Source: Stappia sp. ES.058 (GTDB lineage: Bacteria; Pseudomonadota; Alphaproteobacteria; Rhizobiales; Stappiaceae). Taken from it: a DNA stretch of 64,000 bases. Location: contig NZ_LT629784.1 of the NCBI RefSeq assembly GCF_900105595.1, positions 4,445,001 through 4,509,000 on the forward strand, read 5' to 3'. How positions within the stretch are numbered: the stretch's first letter is position 1; each line of letters begins with the position of its first letter. The translations under genes were made by a program, and so were the position numbers. Below the pieces are notes generated by a model that worked only from the letters and a program-made list of their open reading frames with translations, made no database searches and was not told the DNA's origin. Positions 45,334 to 55,320 of the stretch are shown here, piece after piece.

Positions 45334-46431
45334 TCAGTACTTGTAGTCCATTGCGCGGGCGTTCATCTGCCCGTTGTCGGCATAGGGCATGTAGCCTGCG
45401 ATGCTTTCGCGGTAGCTCAGGAAGCTCTCGGTGATACGCTGGACCAGTTCGTCATCGTCTTCGCGCAGGTCCGCGATGACTTCGCCGGCGGCGTTGCCCA
45501 TGGCAATGATCACCTCGTCGGGGAGCTTTTTGACCTGCACACCCTGTTCCGCCACAAGCTTCTCCAGCGCGAGCGCGTGTTTGGTCGTGTATTCGGTCCA
45601 CACCGGATTGTAGAGAGACTCGCAGGCATAGGCGACGGCCTGCTGCAGATCCGCCGGCAGGGCGTCGAACGCCTCCTGATTGACCGCGCATTCCTCGGCC
45701 GAGGAAGGCTCGCCGACCCCAGGCCAATAGTAGTTCTTGGCGACCTGATAGAAGCCGAGCGCGCTGTCGGTCCAGGGTCCGATGAACTCGCCCGCGTCGA
45801 GTGCGCCGGACTGCAGTGCCTGGAACATGTCGCGTCCGCCCATGGCCTGCACGGCCATGCCGAGCTTCGAGCACATCTCCGACGCCAGACCCGTGGTGCG
45901 GAAACGCAGGCCCTTGAGGTCTTCTGCGGACGTGATCTCGTTGCGGAACCAGCCGGCCCACTGCGGACCGGAATTGCCGCAAAGGAAGGGCTTCAGGCCG
46001 AAGCGGCCGTACATCTCGTCATAGAGCGCCTGGCCGCCGCCGTGGGCGAGCCAGCCGAACTGCTCGTCCGCGCGCAGGCCGAAGGGCTGCGACCCGAACA
46101 GCAGGATGCCCTTGGACTTGGATCCCCAATAGGCCGGAACCGCGTGGTAGAGCTCGGCGGTGCCCTCAGACACGGCATCGAAGACGCCGCTGCCGGGAAC
46201 GAGTTCGCCGGCGGCGAAGAGCTCGACTTCCAGTCGGCCGCCCGACAGGGCGGTGATGCGGTCGGCGAGGTTCTGGGCGGCCACGCCCGGACCCGGCAGG
46301 TTCTTCGGCCAGGCGGTGACCATCTTCCAGCGCATCGTGCCCTGGGCGGTGGCCGGAGCGGCGAGGGTGGTGCCGGCCGCGGTGGCCACGGCGCCGGTGG
46401 CGGCGGTCTTCAGAAAATCGCGTCTTTTCAT
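45334..46431 (-). CDS. dctP: TRAP transporter substrate-binding protein DctP-type
   Basis: A 365-residue periplasmic binding protein with a Tat signal (MKRRDFLKTAATGAVATAAG, cleavage near residue 29 after ATAQ). Family core: RWKMVTAWPKNLPGPGVAAQ, GTAELYHAVPAYWG, and the substrate-clamping arginine region LKGLRFRTTGLASEMCSKLG. It belongs to the FcbT1-like group. It follows hutU by 103 bases and precedes dctQM, so the TRAP system is probably expressed with histidine catabolism and may import histidine, urocanate or another imidazole acid. The ligand is inferred. Confidence 0.93.
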   Translation of the reverse strand: MKRRDFLKTAATGAVATAAGTTLAAPATAQGTMRWKMVTAWPKNLPGPGVAAQNLADRITALSGGRLEVELFAAGELVPGSGVFDAVSEGTAELYHAVPAYWGSKSKGILLFGSQPFGLRADEQFGWLAHGGGQALYDEMYGRFGLKPFLCGNSGPQWAGWFRNEITSAEDLKGLRFRTTGLASEMCSKLGMAVQAMGGRDMFQALQSGALDAGEFIGPWTDSALGFYQVAKNYYWPGVGEPSSAEECAVNQEAFDALPADLQQAVAYACESLYNPVWTEYTTKHALALEKLVAEQGVQVKKLPDEVIIAMGNAAGEVIADLREDDDELVQRITESFLSYRESIAGYMPYADNGQMNARAMDYKY

Positions 46432-46480
46432 GACAGGCTCTGTCCTCTGGTTGCGATGAAAGGTCGTCTTCTTGTTATCG

Positions 46481-46510
46481 GGGCGGCACTGCTCCGGGCT
46501 GTGCCGTCCC
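46481..46510 (-). terminator. Hairpin between hutU and dctP
   Basis: GGGCGGCAC (46481-46489) pairs with GTGCCGTCCC (46501-46510) with one mismatch over an 11-base loop. It sits between hutU and the TRAP genes and could reduce read-through from hutIHGU into dctPQM. Confidence 0.4.
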
Positions 46511-46534
46511 GCAACGGGTCTGCGCCGGTCCTGG

Positions 46535-48208
46535 TCAGTTGCCCAGAATTCCGGGAAGCCGCAAACCGTTTTCTCTCGCGCAGTCCTGCGCGATCTCGTA
46601 GCCGGCGTCGGCGTGACGCATCACCCCTGTCGCCGGGTCGTTCCACAGCACCCGCTCGATGCGCCGGTCGGCGTCCTCGCTGCCGTCGCAGCAGATCACC
46701 ATGCCCGAATGCTGCGAGAAGCCCATGCCGACGCCGCCGCCGTGATGCAGGCTGACCCAGGTCGCGCCGGACGCGCAGTTGAGGAGCGCGTTGAGCAGCG
46801 GCCAGTCGGACACGGCGTCGGAGCCGTCTTTCATGGATTCGGTCTCGCGGTTGGGCGAGGCGACCGAGCCGCTGTCGAGATGGTCGCGGCCGATCACGAT
46901 CGGCGCCTTGAGCTCGCCGGTGCGGACCATTTCGTTGAAGGCGAGGCCGAGCCTGTGGCGGTCGCCTAGACCGACCCAGCAGATGCGCGCCGGCAGGCCC
47001 TGGAAGGAAATCCGCTCGCGCGCCATGTCGAGCCAGCGGTGCAGGTGATGGTCGTCGGGCATCAGCTCGCGCACCTTCTCGTCGGTGCGGTAGATGTCTT
47101 CCGGATCGCCCGAAAGCGCGGCCCAGCGGAACGGGCCGACGCCGCGGCAAAACAGCGGGCGGATGTAGGCCGGGACGAAGCCCGGGAAGGCGAAGGCGTT
47201 CTCCAGACCTTCTTCGAGCGCCACCTGGCGGATGTTGTTGCCGTAATCGAGCGTGGGCACGCCGGCGTTCCAGAAGGCGACCATGGCTTCGACGTGATCG
47301 CGCATCGAGGCGCGTGCGGCCTTTTCGACCGCCTTGGGGTCGCTTTCGCGCTTGGCGGCCCATTCCGCCATCGTCCAGCCCTTCGGCAGATAGCCGTTGA
47401 TCGGATCGTGCGCCGAGGTCTGGTCGGTGACGATGTCCGGGTGCACGCCGCGCGCGACAAGCTCGGGGAAGACGTCGGCCGCATTGCCCAGAAGGCCGAC
47501 GGACTTGGCTTCGCCCGCCGCCGTCCAGCGGTCGATCATCTCCAGCGCCTCGTCCAGCGTTTCCGCCTTCTCGTCAAGATAACGGGTGCGCAATCGGAAA
47601 TCGATGGAGTCGGGGTTGCACTCCACGGCAAGGCAGCAGGCACCGGCCATCGCCGCGGCGAGCGGCTGGGCGCCGCCCATGCCGCCGAGGCCGCCGGTCA
47701 GGATCCACTTGCCCTTCAGGTTGTCGTCGAAGTGCTGGCGGCCGGCCTCCACGAAGGTCTCGTAGGTGCCCTGAACGATGCCCTGCGAGCCGATGTAGAT
47801 CCAGGAGCCGGCGGTCATCTGGCCGTACATCATCAGCCCGGCCTTATCGAGCGTGTTGAAGTGGTCCCAATTGGCCCAATGCGGCACGATGTTGGAATTG
47901 GCGATCAAAACGCGCGGGGCATCCTTGTGCGTCTTGAACACGCCGACCGGCTTGCCCGACTGCACCATCAGCGTTTCGTCGGCCTCCAGGTCGCGCAGCG
48001 TGGCGACGATCTTGTCGAAATCGTTCCAGGTGCGTGCGGCGCGCCCGATCCCGCCATAGACAACCAACTCGTTCGGCTTTTCCGCCACTTCTGGATCGAG
48101 GTTGTTCATCAGCATCCGCAAGGGGGCCTCGGTCAGCCAGGATTTCGCCGTAAGCTCGGTTCCTGTGGCCGCGCGGATGGTGCGGATGTTGTGGCGCGGA
48201 TTGGTCAT
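46535..48208 (-). CDS. hutU: Urocanate hydratase HutU
   Basis: A 557-residue NAD-dependent urocanase (urocanate to 4-imidazolone-5-propionate), the second step of histidine degradation. Clear features: [28 protein letters not shown], the NAD-loop [27 protein letters not shown], and [17 protein letters not shown] with the active-site Cys. Normal length. ATG 48208 overlaps the hutG stop by four bases. Cytoplasmic dimer in known members. Confidence 0.97.
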   Translation of the reverse strand: MTNPRHNIRTIRAATGTELTAKSWLTEAPLRMLMNNLDPEVAEKPNELVVYGGIGRAARTWNDFDKIVATLRDLEADETLMVQSGKPVGVFKTHKDAPRVLIANSNIVPHWANWDHFNTLDKAGLMMYGQMTAGSWIYIGSQGIVQGTYETFVEAGRQHFDDNLKGKWILTGGLGGMGGAQPLAAAMAGACCLAVECNPDSIDFRLRTRYLDEKAETLDEALEMIDRWTAAGEAKSVGLLGNAADVFPELVARGVHPDIVTDQTSAHDPINGYLPKGWTMAEWAAKRESDPKAVEKAARASMRDHVEAMVAFWNAGVPTLDYGNNIRQVALEEGLENAFAFPGFVPAYIRPLFCRGVGPFRWAALSGDPEDIYRTDEKVRELMPDDHHLHRWLDMARERISFQGLPARICWVGLGDRHRLGLAFNEMVRTGELKAPIVIGRDHLDSGSVASPNRETESMKDGSDAVSDWPLLNALLNCASGATWVSLHHGGGVGMGFSQHSGMVICCDGSEDADRRIERVLWNDPATGVMRHADAGYEIAQDCARENGLRLPGILGN

Positions 48209-49023
48209 TGGGCATCTCCTTTGGGAAGAGCCCCGTCGAGCGCGAGGCGCTCGAGACGGGTCAGAAGCATTGCAAGATGCGGACGCAGCCGCGCCGCGCT
48301 GGTCTCGTCGTAGGCGAAGGGTGCGGTCTCGCTCGCCAGGTGAGTCGATTGCGCCAGCTCCATCTGGATGGCATGGACGCCGGCCTCCGGCCGCCCGTAG
48401 TGGCGTGTCGTCCAGCCGCCCTTGAACCGGCCGTTCAGGACCGAGCTGTAACCTTCCGCCGCGCCGCAGACCTCGACCGCCGCAGCCTCGATGGCGAGCG
48501 CGCAGGAGGTGCCGGAATTCGTGCCGATGTTGAAGTCGGGCAGGATGCCTTCGAACAAAAAGGGGATGTGCGAGCGGATCGAGTGGCAATCGTAGAGGAT
48601 CGCCACGCCATGAAGCGCCTTCACGCGTGCGATCTGCGCGGCAAGCGCCTCGTGATAGGGCGTGTGAAAGCGCGCCCGGCGTTCGGCGATTTCCGCATCG
48701 CCCGGTTCCTCGCCCGCGCGCCAGATCGGGGCTCCGTCGAAATCCGTGATCGGAACCAGCCCGGTGGTGTTCTGTCCGGGATAGAGGCTTGCGTCGTCCG
48801 GGCCGCGGTTGGCGTCGATCACATACCGGTGGAAGGTCGCGCGCACCGTGGTCGCGTCGGCGAGAAGCCCGGCATAGAGCGTGTGGATATGCCAGTCGGT
48901 GTCCGCAAGTTCCCGGCCGCGCGCATTCAGCCGGGCGAAAATGTCCTCCGGCGCATGGGTGCCGGTGTGCGGCAGCCCGAGAATGACCGGCGAGGTGCCT
49001 TCGTGGATTTCAACGGGTGTCAT
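48205..49023 (-). CDS. hutG: N-formylglutamate deformylase HutG
   Basis: A 272-residue N-formylglutamate amidohydrolase, which makes glutamate and formate, the last step of the HutF/HutG route. Motifs: [67 protein letters not shown] and [11 protein letters not shown] 49023. It lies between hutU and hutH with a four-base overlap on hutU. Confidence 0.95.
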   Translation of the reverse strand: MTPVEIHEGTSPVILGLPHTGTHAPEDIFARLNARGRELADTDWHIHTLYAGLLADATTVRATFHRYVIDANRGPDDASLYPGQNTTGLVPITDFDGAPIWRAGEEPGDAEIAERRARFHTPYHEALAAQIARVKALHGVAILYDCHSIRSHIPFLFEGILPDFNIGTNSGTSCALAIEAAAVEVCGAAEGYSSVLNGRFKGGWTTRHYGRPEAGVHAIQMELAQSTHLASETAPFAYDETSAARLRPHLAMLLTRLERLALDGALPKGDAQ

Positions 49024-49048
49024 TTGGCGTGTCGTCTCCTGATGGATC

Positions 49049-50587
49049 TCACAGGCGCGGCAGCATGGCGTCTGGCGTCGCGGCTTTCGCCGCACGGACC
49101 AGCCTGTCGCCGGCGACCAGGGTCTCCGCGAGCGCGAGATCTCCGGCCATGTAGCGGTCGTCGGTCAGGCTCGGCACGGCGCTGCGGATTTCCCGGATGG
49201 CGCCGGCAAGGGCGGGGCTGGTTGCAAGCGGGGCGCGGAACTCCACGCCCTGTGCCGCCGTCAGGGCCTCGATGCCGATGATGCGGGCGAGATTGTCGGT
49301 CATGTCGAGCAGCCGGCGCGCGCCGTGGCAGGCCATCGACACGTGGTCTTCCTGGTTGGCCGAGGTCGGGGTGGAATCAACACTTGCCGGCATTGCCCGC
49401 TGCTTGTTTTCCGACATGAGCGCGGCGGCCGTGACTTCCGCGATCATCAGCCCGGAGTTCAGTCCCGGGGTCGGCGTCAGGAAGGCCGGCAAGCCGAAGG
49501 ACAGCGCCGGATCGACCAGCAACGCGATGCGGCGCTGGGCGATGGCGCCGATTTCGCATACGGCGATGGCGATCTGGTCGGCGGCGAAGGCCACCGGCTC
49601 GGCGTGGAAATTGCCGCCGGAAATCACCGAACCGTCGGAGAGCACCAGCGGATTGTCGGTCACCGCATTGGCTTCGCGGCGCAGCGTTTCGCCGGCCTGG
49701 CGCAGCAGGTCGAGACAGGCGCCGGCGACCTGCGGCTGGCAGCGGATGCAATAGGGGTCCTGGACGCGCTCGTCGCCGCTGCGGTGGCTTTCGCGGATTT
49801 CCGAGCCGTCCATAAGCGCGCGCAGAGCCGTCGCCGCCTCGATCTGACCGGGCTGGCCGCGCAGCTGGTGGATCTCGTTGCGGAAGGGGGCGGCGGAGCC
49901 CATCGCGGCATCGGTCGACAGCGCACCCGTGACGAGGCTCGCGGCCGCCGCGCGCCAGGCCTTGAAGAGACCGGCGAGTGCCAGCGCAGTCGACACCTGG
50001 GTGCCGTTGATCAGGCCGAGGCCTTCCTTGGGACCGAGCACGACCGGGGACAACCCGGCCTTCGCGAGTGCTTCGCCGCCCGGCAGGCGCTCGCCGCCGA
50101 CGAAAGCCTCGCCCTCGCCGATCATCACGGCGGCCAGATGGGCGAGCGGCGCCAGATCGCCGGATGCGCCGACCGATCCCTGACCCGGAATGACCGGAAT
50201 GACGTCGTTTTGCAGCATGGCGTCGAGCAGCGACAGCGTTTCCCAGCGCACGCCGGAAGCGCCCGCGCCGAGCGACAGGAGTTTCGTTGCCATCACCAGA
50301 CGCACGACGTCGGCGGAAAGCTCCGCGCCGACGCCGCAGCAATGCGACAGGATCAGGTTGCGCTGGAGGGTGGCGACGTCGCCGGGCGCGATGCGCACGC
50401 TGGCGAGCTTGCCGAAGCCGGTGTTGACCCCGTAGACGGGCTCGTCGCCGGCCGCAACCTCGGCGATGCGGGCCGCGCTCGCCTCGACCGCAGTCTGGAC
50501 GGACGCATCCAGCTTCGCCGGTGCGCCGCGATAGATCGCCTCGAGTTCGGCGAGCGTTGCCTTGCCGGGGGTCAGAACATGCGTCAT
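49049..50587 (-). CDS. hutH: Histidine ammonia-lyase HutH
   Basis: A 512-residue histidase, which converts histidine to urocanate and ammonia through an MIO cofactor. The MIO tripeptide Ala-Ser-Gly is at residues 141-143 in [28 protein letters not shown] and [14 protein letters not shown] complete the active-site pattern. Length is standard. The start ATG overlaps the hutI stop (ATGA). Second gene of the hutIHGU operon. Confidence 0.97.
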   Translation of the reverse strand: MTHVLTPGKATLAELEAIYRGAPAKLDASVQTAVEASAARIAEVAAGDEPVYGVNTGFGKLASVRIAPGDVATLQRNLILSHCCGVGAELSADVVRLVMATKLLSLGAGASGVRWETLSLLDAMLQNDVIPVIPGQGSVGASGDLAPLAHLAAVMIGEGEAFVGGERLPGGEALAKAGLSPVVLGPKEGLGLINGTQVSTALALAGLFKAWRAAAASLVTGALSTDAAMGSAAPFRNEIHQLRGQPGQIEAATALRALMDGSEIRESHRSGDERVQDPYCIRCQPQVAGACLDLLRQAGETLRREANAVTDNPLVLSDGSVISGGNFHAEPVAFAADQIAIAVCEIGAIAQRRIALLVDPALSFGLPAFLTPTPGLNSGLMIAEVTAAALMSENKQRAMPASVDSTPTSANQEDHVSMACHGARRLLDMTDNLARIIGIEALTAAQGVEFRAPLATSPALAGAIREIRSAVPSLTDDRYMAGDLALAETLVAGDRLVRAAKAATPDAMLPRL

Positions 50588-51795
50588 GCCGCGCCTTGCT
50601 TGATACGGGAGTGAAGGGGATTGAAGCCGATGCGATAGGTCAGTTCCGCCGGTGTCTCGACGTTCCAGACCGCGAGATCGGCGACCTTGCCGGCCTCCAG
50701 CGTGCCGAGGTCATGGGCAAGCCCAAGCGCCTGTGCCGCTTCGCGGGTGATCCCGGCGAGCGCTTCTTCCGGGGTGAGGCGAAACAGCGTCGCGCCCATG
50801 TTCAGCGCGAGCAGCAGCGAGCTCATCGGCGAGGAACCGGGGTTGCAGTCGGTCGCCAGCGCGATCGGAACGCCAGCCGCGCGCAGGGCGTCGACCGGCG
50901 GAAGCTGCTTTTCGCGCAAGGTGTAGAAGGCGCCGGGCAGGAGCACGGCAACCGTGCCGGTCTGCGCCATGGCGGCAATGCCATCCTGCGAGAGATACTC
51001 CAGATGGTCGGCGGAGAGCGCGCCGTGGTCGGCGGCAAGCTTCGCCCCGCCGAGATCGGAGAGCTGTTCGGCATGCAGCTTGACCGGCAGCCCGAGGGCT
51101 TTGGCGCGCTCGAATACACGTGCGATCTGCGCCGGCGAAAACGCGATGCCCTCGCAAAACCCGTCGACGGCATCGACCAGGCCCTCGGCATGGGCTGCGT
51201 CAAGACCGGGCAGAACCACCTCGTCGATATAGGCGTCGGCGCGGTCCTTGTACTCCGGGGGCACCGCATGGGCGGCGAGATAGGAGGTCACGACGCGCAC
51301 GTCGCGCTCGCGGCCCAGCCGTCGGGCGGCGCGCAGCATCTTCAATTCGTCGTCGACGCTCAGCCCGTAGCCCGACTTCACCTCGACAGTGGTCGCGCCT
51401 TCCGAAATCAGCGCATCGAGGAAGCGCAACGCGCCCGCGACGAGGTCGTCCTCGCTCGCCGCCCGTGTGGCGGTCACCGTGGAGACGATGCCGCCGCCGG
51501 CCCTTGCGATCTCCTCGTAGCTCGCGCCCTCAAGTCGCAGCTCGAACTCGCGGGCGCGGTTGCCGCCATGAACGATGTGGGTGTGGCAGTCGATCAGGCC
51601 CGGTGTCACGAGGCGTCCACCAAGGGACTCCGTCGGCCATCCGGAAAACTCGCTCGGAAGGTCGGCGCGCGGACCGGTGTAGGCGAAGCGCCCGTCTTTC
51701 GAGATCGCGAGCGCGCCGTCCTCGATCAGGCCGTAGGGCGTGCCACCGGGCACCATCGTCGCCAGGCGCGCCTGCTGCAGAACCGTTCCGGACAT
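50584..51795 (-). CDS. hutI: Imidazolonepropionase HutI
   Basis: A 403-residue amidohydrolase-superfamily enzyme that opens imidazolonepropionate to formiminoglutamate. The metal motif is HTH at residues 71-73 ([19 protein letters not shown]), followed by [18 protein letters not shown] and [15 protein letters not shown]. First gene of the minus-strand operon; its start faces the hut control region. Ends with ATGA overlap on hutH. Confidence 0.97.
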   Translation of the reverse strand: MSGTVLQQARLATMVPGGTPYGLIEDGALAISKDGRFAYTGPRADLPSEFSGWPTESLGGRLVTPGLIDCHTHIVHGGNRAREFELRLEGASYEEIARAGGGIVSTVTATRAASEDDLVAGALRFLDALISEGATTVEVKSGYGLSVDDELKMLRAARRLGRERDVRVVTSYLAAHAVPPEYKDRADAYIDEVVLPGLDAAHAEGLVDAVDGFCEGIAFSPAQIARVFERAKALGLPVKLHAEQLSDLGGAKLAADHGALSADHLEYLSQDGIAAMAQTGTVAVLLPGAFYTLREKQLPPVDALRAAGVPIALATDCNPGSSPMSSLLLALNMGATLFRLTPEEALAGITREAAQALGLAHDLGTLEAGKVADLAVWNVETPAELTYRIGFNPLHSRIKQGAA

Positions 51796-51822
51796 GCGCC
51801 CTCCCTTGTGTGATCCGTCTGA

Positions 51823-51868
51823 ATATGTATTGAATTAATTACGATATGTATGCACATAATTGTCAATT
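51823..51868. promoter_or_regulatory. Probable HutC operator/promoter region between hutI and hutF
   Basis: The hutI-hutF gap is AT-rich against very GC-rich flanks. It holds two direct ATATGTAT copies (51823-51830 and 51844-51851, 21 bases apart, two helical turns), an inverted TATGT-ATGC-ACATA element (51845-51858) and an AATTG-T-CAATT palindrome (51858-51868). Their density next to the GntR-family hutC suggests operators. The exact binding site is inferred. Confidence 0.6.
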
Positions 51869-51888
51869 ACAAAAATGAGGCGGATCTG

Positions 51889-53262
51889 ATGCGGATTTGG
51901 GCGGCGGCGGCTTTGCTGGAAAACGGATGGCAGCGCGATGTCTGTCTAGATATCTCGTCCGAAGGCAGGATCGCGCGGGTTCAAAGCGGCGTGGAGCGGT
52001 CGGTGGCATCCGCCAATCAAACCCGGGACCTTGTGCTTCCGGCGCCTGGAAATCTCCATTCCCACGCGTTCCAGCGCGCCATGGCCGGTCTGAGCGAGCG
52101 GCGCGGCGCGGGCGCTCACGACACCTTTTGGACCTGGCGCGACATCATGTACCGCTTCCTGTCGGGCTTTACGCCGGAAGAGGTCGAGGCGGTCGCCGCC
52201 TTCGTGCAGATGGAGATGCTGGAAGCCGGCTATGCCTCGTCCGCCGAGTTCCACTATGTGCACAACCAGGTCGACGGCACGCCCTATGACGACCGGTCGG
52301 AACTTTCACAACGCGTCGCCAGTGCCGCGGAGATCTCCGGCATCGGCCTGACCTTGCTCCCGGTCTATTATGCCGTCGGCGGTCTCGACGGCCGCGATCT
52401 GGTCGGCGGTCAGCGTCGCTTCGGCTCCGATCTCGACAGCTTCTCGCGCATTCTTGAAGGCGCGGAAGCCGCCGTCGCACGCATGCCGGAGGACGCGCGC
52501 ACCGGCGTCGCGCCGCACTCGCTGCGCGCCGTTCCGCGCGATGCGCTTGCCCGTCTCGTTTCCTTGCGACCCGATGCGCCGCTGCATATGCATATCGCCG
52601 AGCAGACCGGCGAGATCGACGAGGTCGAGGCGGCCTACGGGCGCCGTCCCGTCGACTGGCTCTTCTCCGAGCATTCCGTCGACGCGCGCTGGTGCCTGAT
52701 CCACTGCACCCATCTGACCGAGGCCGAACGCCGGTCGATCGCCACAAGCGGCGCGGTCGCGGGGCTCTGCCCGATCACCGAATCGAGCCTCGGCGACGGG
52801 ATCTTCGACGGGGCGCACTACCTCGCCGACGGCGGCACGCTCGGCATCGGATCGGATTCCAACATCCGTATCGCGCTTTCGGAAGAGTTGCGCACGCTGG
52901 AATATTCCCAGCGCCTGCGCGACCGTCACCGCGCGATCCTTGCGACCCCCGATACCTCCTGCGGCCGGCGCCTGTTCGATGCCGCCTGCGCCGGTGGGGC
53001 CCGCGCGCTTGGCCGTGACGCCGGCGCGATTGCGGCCGGAAACTGGGCGGACCTGCTTGCGCTCGATGCGGCGTCGGTGCATCTGGAAGGGCTTGAGGGC
53101 GATACGCTTCTCGACGCCTGGATCTTTGCCGGCGACGACCGGCTTGTCACCGACGTCTGGTCGGCCGGGCGGCATGTGGTGAAGGCGGGACGTCATGTGC
53201 GCCGCGACGAGATCGAGGCCCGCTATCGCCGGGCGATGAACGCCCTGAGGGAGTGTCTTTGA
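51889..53262 (+). CDS. hutF: Formimidoylglutamate deiminase HutF
   Basis: A 457-residue amidohydrolase converting formiminoglutamate to formylglutamate and ammonia. The metal motif is in PGNLHSHAFQRAMAGLSER (His57, His59), with SAEFHYVHNQVDG and the late GSDSNIRIALSEELRTLEYS. ATG 51889 gives normal length; an in-frame ATG at 51850 lies inside the operator region. It is divergent from hutI and overlaps hutC by the sequence GTGTCTTTGA. With HutG it defines the five-step pathway. Confidence 0.95.
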   Translation: MRIWAAAALLENGWQRDVCLDISSEGRIARVQSGVERSVASANQTRDLVLPAPGNLHSHAFQRAMAGLSERRGAGAHDTFWTWRDIMYRFLSGFTPEEVEAVAAFVQMEMLEAGYASSAEFHYVHNQVDGTPYDDRSELSQRVASAAEISGIGLTLLPVYYAVGGLDGRDLVGGQRRFGSDLDSFSRILEGAEAAVARMPEDARTGVAPHSLRAVPRDALARLVSLRPDAPLHMHIAEQTGEIDEVEAAYGRRPVDWLFSEHSVDARWCLIHCTHLTEAERRSIATSGAVAGLCPITESSLGDGIFDGAHYLADGGTLGIGSDSNIRIALSEELRTLEYSQRLRDRHRAILATPDTSCGRRLFDAACAGGARALGRDAGAIAAGNWADLLALDAASVHLEGLEGDTLLDAWIFAGDDRLVTDVWSAGRHVVKAGRHVRRDEIEARYRRAMNALRECL

Positions 53263-53993
53263 CCGCAGCAGCACCCAAATCGCCCGAGGCGTCCGGCGCC
53301 CGCGCGCTGACCTCCTTTCGCACGATCAAGACCGAGATCCTGCGCCGGATCCGCGACCGCGTCTGGCAGCCGGGCGAGTTGATCCCGGGTGAGGAGGATC
53401 TCGCGCGCGAGTTCGGCTGCGCCCGGGTCACCGTCAACCGGGCGCTGCGCGAACTGGCCCAGATCGGCATCGTGGAGCGCAAGCGCCGCGCCGGCACGCG
53501 TATCGCCGAGCACCCCTTGCGCGAGGCGCGGCTGGAAATCCCGGTCGTGCGCGTCGAGGTCGAGGCGCTGGGCGCGCAGTACCGCTTTTCCGTGTTGAGC
53601 CGTGAGACGCTGGCCGCGCCCGAGGCGATGCGCGCACGGCTCGATCTCGCCGGCGACGTGCGGATGCTGCATCTGCGCTGCCTGCATTTCGCCGACAATC
53701 GTCCGTGGCAGTTCGAGGACCGCTGGATCAATCTCGCGGCGGTTCCCGATGTCGGGGATGAGAGCTTCGACACGATGAGCCCGAACGAATGGCTGGTGAA
53801 GAACGCGCCGTTCTCGGAGATGGAAATCGCGCTCAGCGCCACGGCTGCGACAGTGGTGGAGGCGGATCTTCTCGGCATCGCCAGGGGCGACCCGCTGTTC
53901 GTCTTCGAGCGCACCACCTGGCTGCTCGACCAGCCCCTCACCCACGTGCGCATGCTGCACCGGCCCGATTACCGCATGGTCTCGCGGTTCTGA
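53253..53993 (+). CDS. hutC: GntR family histidine utilisation repressor HutC
   Basis: A 246-residue GntR/HutC regulator. The winged helix is at residues 24-95 (EILRRIRDRVWQPGELIPGE, LAREFGCARVTVNRALREL) and the effector (UTRA) domain follows: YRFSVLSRETLAAPEAM, FEDRWINLAAVPDV, NEWLVKNAPFSEMEIALSA. GTG 53253 overlaps hutF; the next in-frame TTG is 53259. Known HutC proteins bind urocanate and repress hut genes; here it likely acts on the region at 51796-51888. Confidence 0.95.
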   Translation: MSLTAAAPKSPEASGARALTSFRTIKTEILRRIRDRVWQPGELIPGEEDLAREFGCARVTVNRALRELAQIGIVERKRRAGTRIAEHPLREARLEIPVVRVEVEALGAQYRFSVLSRETLAAPEAMRARLDLAGDVRMLHLRCLHFADNRPWQFEDRWINLAAVPDVGDESFDTMSPNEWLVKNAPFSEMEIALSATAATVVEADLLGIARGDPLFVFERTTWLLDQPLTHVRMLHRPDYRMVSRF

Positions 53994-54518
53994 GGAGCGC
54001 AGAGACGTCGCGCGCGCAGCCCTGAGGCGAAAGCAGCCTTGCCGGCTTGATCCTGACGGTGGCTCTGATCATACTTCACTACGCTACAAACCACTCGGCA
54101 ATAAAGCCACTTGAGAGGTGCTTTCCTGTCCGGTTGGTTTGCGACCGAAATGTGATCACCTGTATTTTTCATATCCTTACTGTTGGCTGCCGCATGATAA
54201 TCTCCGTGCTGGGCGCACTATCTTTGCCAAAGCACTTCCTCGCGGACAATGTCTACGGTTTCGATACGCTTACGGGGCTGACTCATGCGCAACCAGATTG
54301 GGATTTTCATTTCGTCGCGTCAATCGAGGTTAATCTGCCTCTTTGGCGGCACTGCATACAGACGATGAGACGAGGTCGAACACGTGCTTGCAAAATTCAA
54401 AGCCCGATGGGTCATAGTCACCCGCTCCGCCTAATGAGCGCCAAATATTTTTTTATCTCAACATTTTATGTTATCATAATATTTATCTATTTTAACTCTA
54501 GCCTGTTCGTGAATCTAA
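53994..54518. other. AT-rich stretch upstream of unknown lipoprotein gene
   Basis: 525 bases with a sharp change to AT-rich sequence. An open frame of 168 codons (54047-54553) gives a protein with no domain and unusual composition and overlaps the next gene, so I do not call it. No tRNA or integrase remnant was found. It marks the left edge of an AT-rich islet and holds the promoter of the next gene. Confidence 0.5.
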
Positions 54519-55307
54519 ATGTTGAGCAGACGTCAGTTTATCTTGGGATCTAGCCTTAGTCTTGTTCTACCCGCTAGCGGTTGCGTGTTACTGCTTTTTC
54601 GTCTGATGCTGGGGCGTTCGCTAGCTCGAGGACTTGTCGGTGGCGCACGGGCGGCATTGGGCGGAAGCAGGGGTGGTAGCGGCGTGATGCGTGTGGCTGC
54701 TATAGGGCGGGGTACGGCAACGACGACGAATCTTGCAATTATGCGAGGCGCTCGTTTCTCCTCCAGACCGGTCAATGGACGTGTCATTGATTCTTCGGGT
54801 AGCACATTGGTTACGTCGACGACGGTCAGAACCGGTACCACTATCAATTCACGCAGTGGCGGTATCGTATCGCGCTCCTACCGCGAAACAGATGAATTGC
54901 AGGTACACACAGATCGTTTCGGAAATGAGATTGGTCGTTCCTACCGGGATACGGAAAGACGGACGAGCCATTTCGGCCCGCATGCTCGCCGCCGTTTTGG
55001 ATTCGATGAAATTACTCGTGGCGGCAATATTATCCGACATTTCAACAACGCGCGGCGAGCAGAGGAATATCTGGGGCAGACGACTATCGAGAGCAATGAT
55101 GGGTCCGAATTTGTCGCTTCCGCAGATCGCGATCTTGCAGGCAGCCTAGCCGATATTTCCAACTATCGCGGCTGCCCGGAAGCGGACCGCCTTGAGGATG
55201 TGATCGAGCGTTTGGATAAACTGTGTCGAAGCGGAGAGAGCGTGCAATGCGGCCGAATTTCGCGGCTCAACATCCGGTTCATGGAAGCACTTAGGAAATG
55301 TCGATAA
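54519..55307 (+). CDS. Putative Tat-type lipoprotein, function unknown
   Basis: A 262-residue protein with SRRQFILGSSLSLVLPASGC at the N-terminus: a twin-arginine-like signal followed by a lipobox-like ASGC (Cys22), so an exported lipoprotein is likely. Next comes a Gly/Arg-rich segment (GLVGGARAALGGSRGGSG), then a region with the repeated units SRSYRETDE and GRSYRDTER, and a C-terminal domain with three Cys (NYRGCPEA, KLCRSG, VQCGRIS, plus final RKC). I recognise no family. Its AT content is far higher than that of its neighbours. It converges on the next gene 13 bases away. Confidence 0.65.
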   Translation: MLSRRQFILGSSLSLVLPASGCVLLLFRLMLGRSLARGLVGGARAALGGSRGGSGVMRVAAIGRGTATTTNLAIMRGARFSSRPVNGRVIDSSGSTLVTSTTVRTGTTINSRSGGIVSRSYRETDELQVHTDRFGNEIGRSYRDTERRTSHFGPHARRRFGFDEITRGGNIIRHFNNARRAEEYLGQTTIESNDGSEFVASADRDLAGSLADISNYRGCPEADRLEDVIERLDKLCRSGESVQCGRISRLNIRFMEALRKCR

Positions 55308-55320
55308 TGGTGCTCGCCCC

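Noticed and set aside
47039..48313. 424-codon plus-strand frame over hutU
   Set aside because: Shadow of the well-conserved urocanate hydratase gene.
54047..54553. 168-codon plus-strand frame in AT-rich DNA
   Set aside because: No family, odd composition, overlaps the start of the lipoprotein-like gene, no ribosome site.
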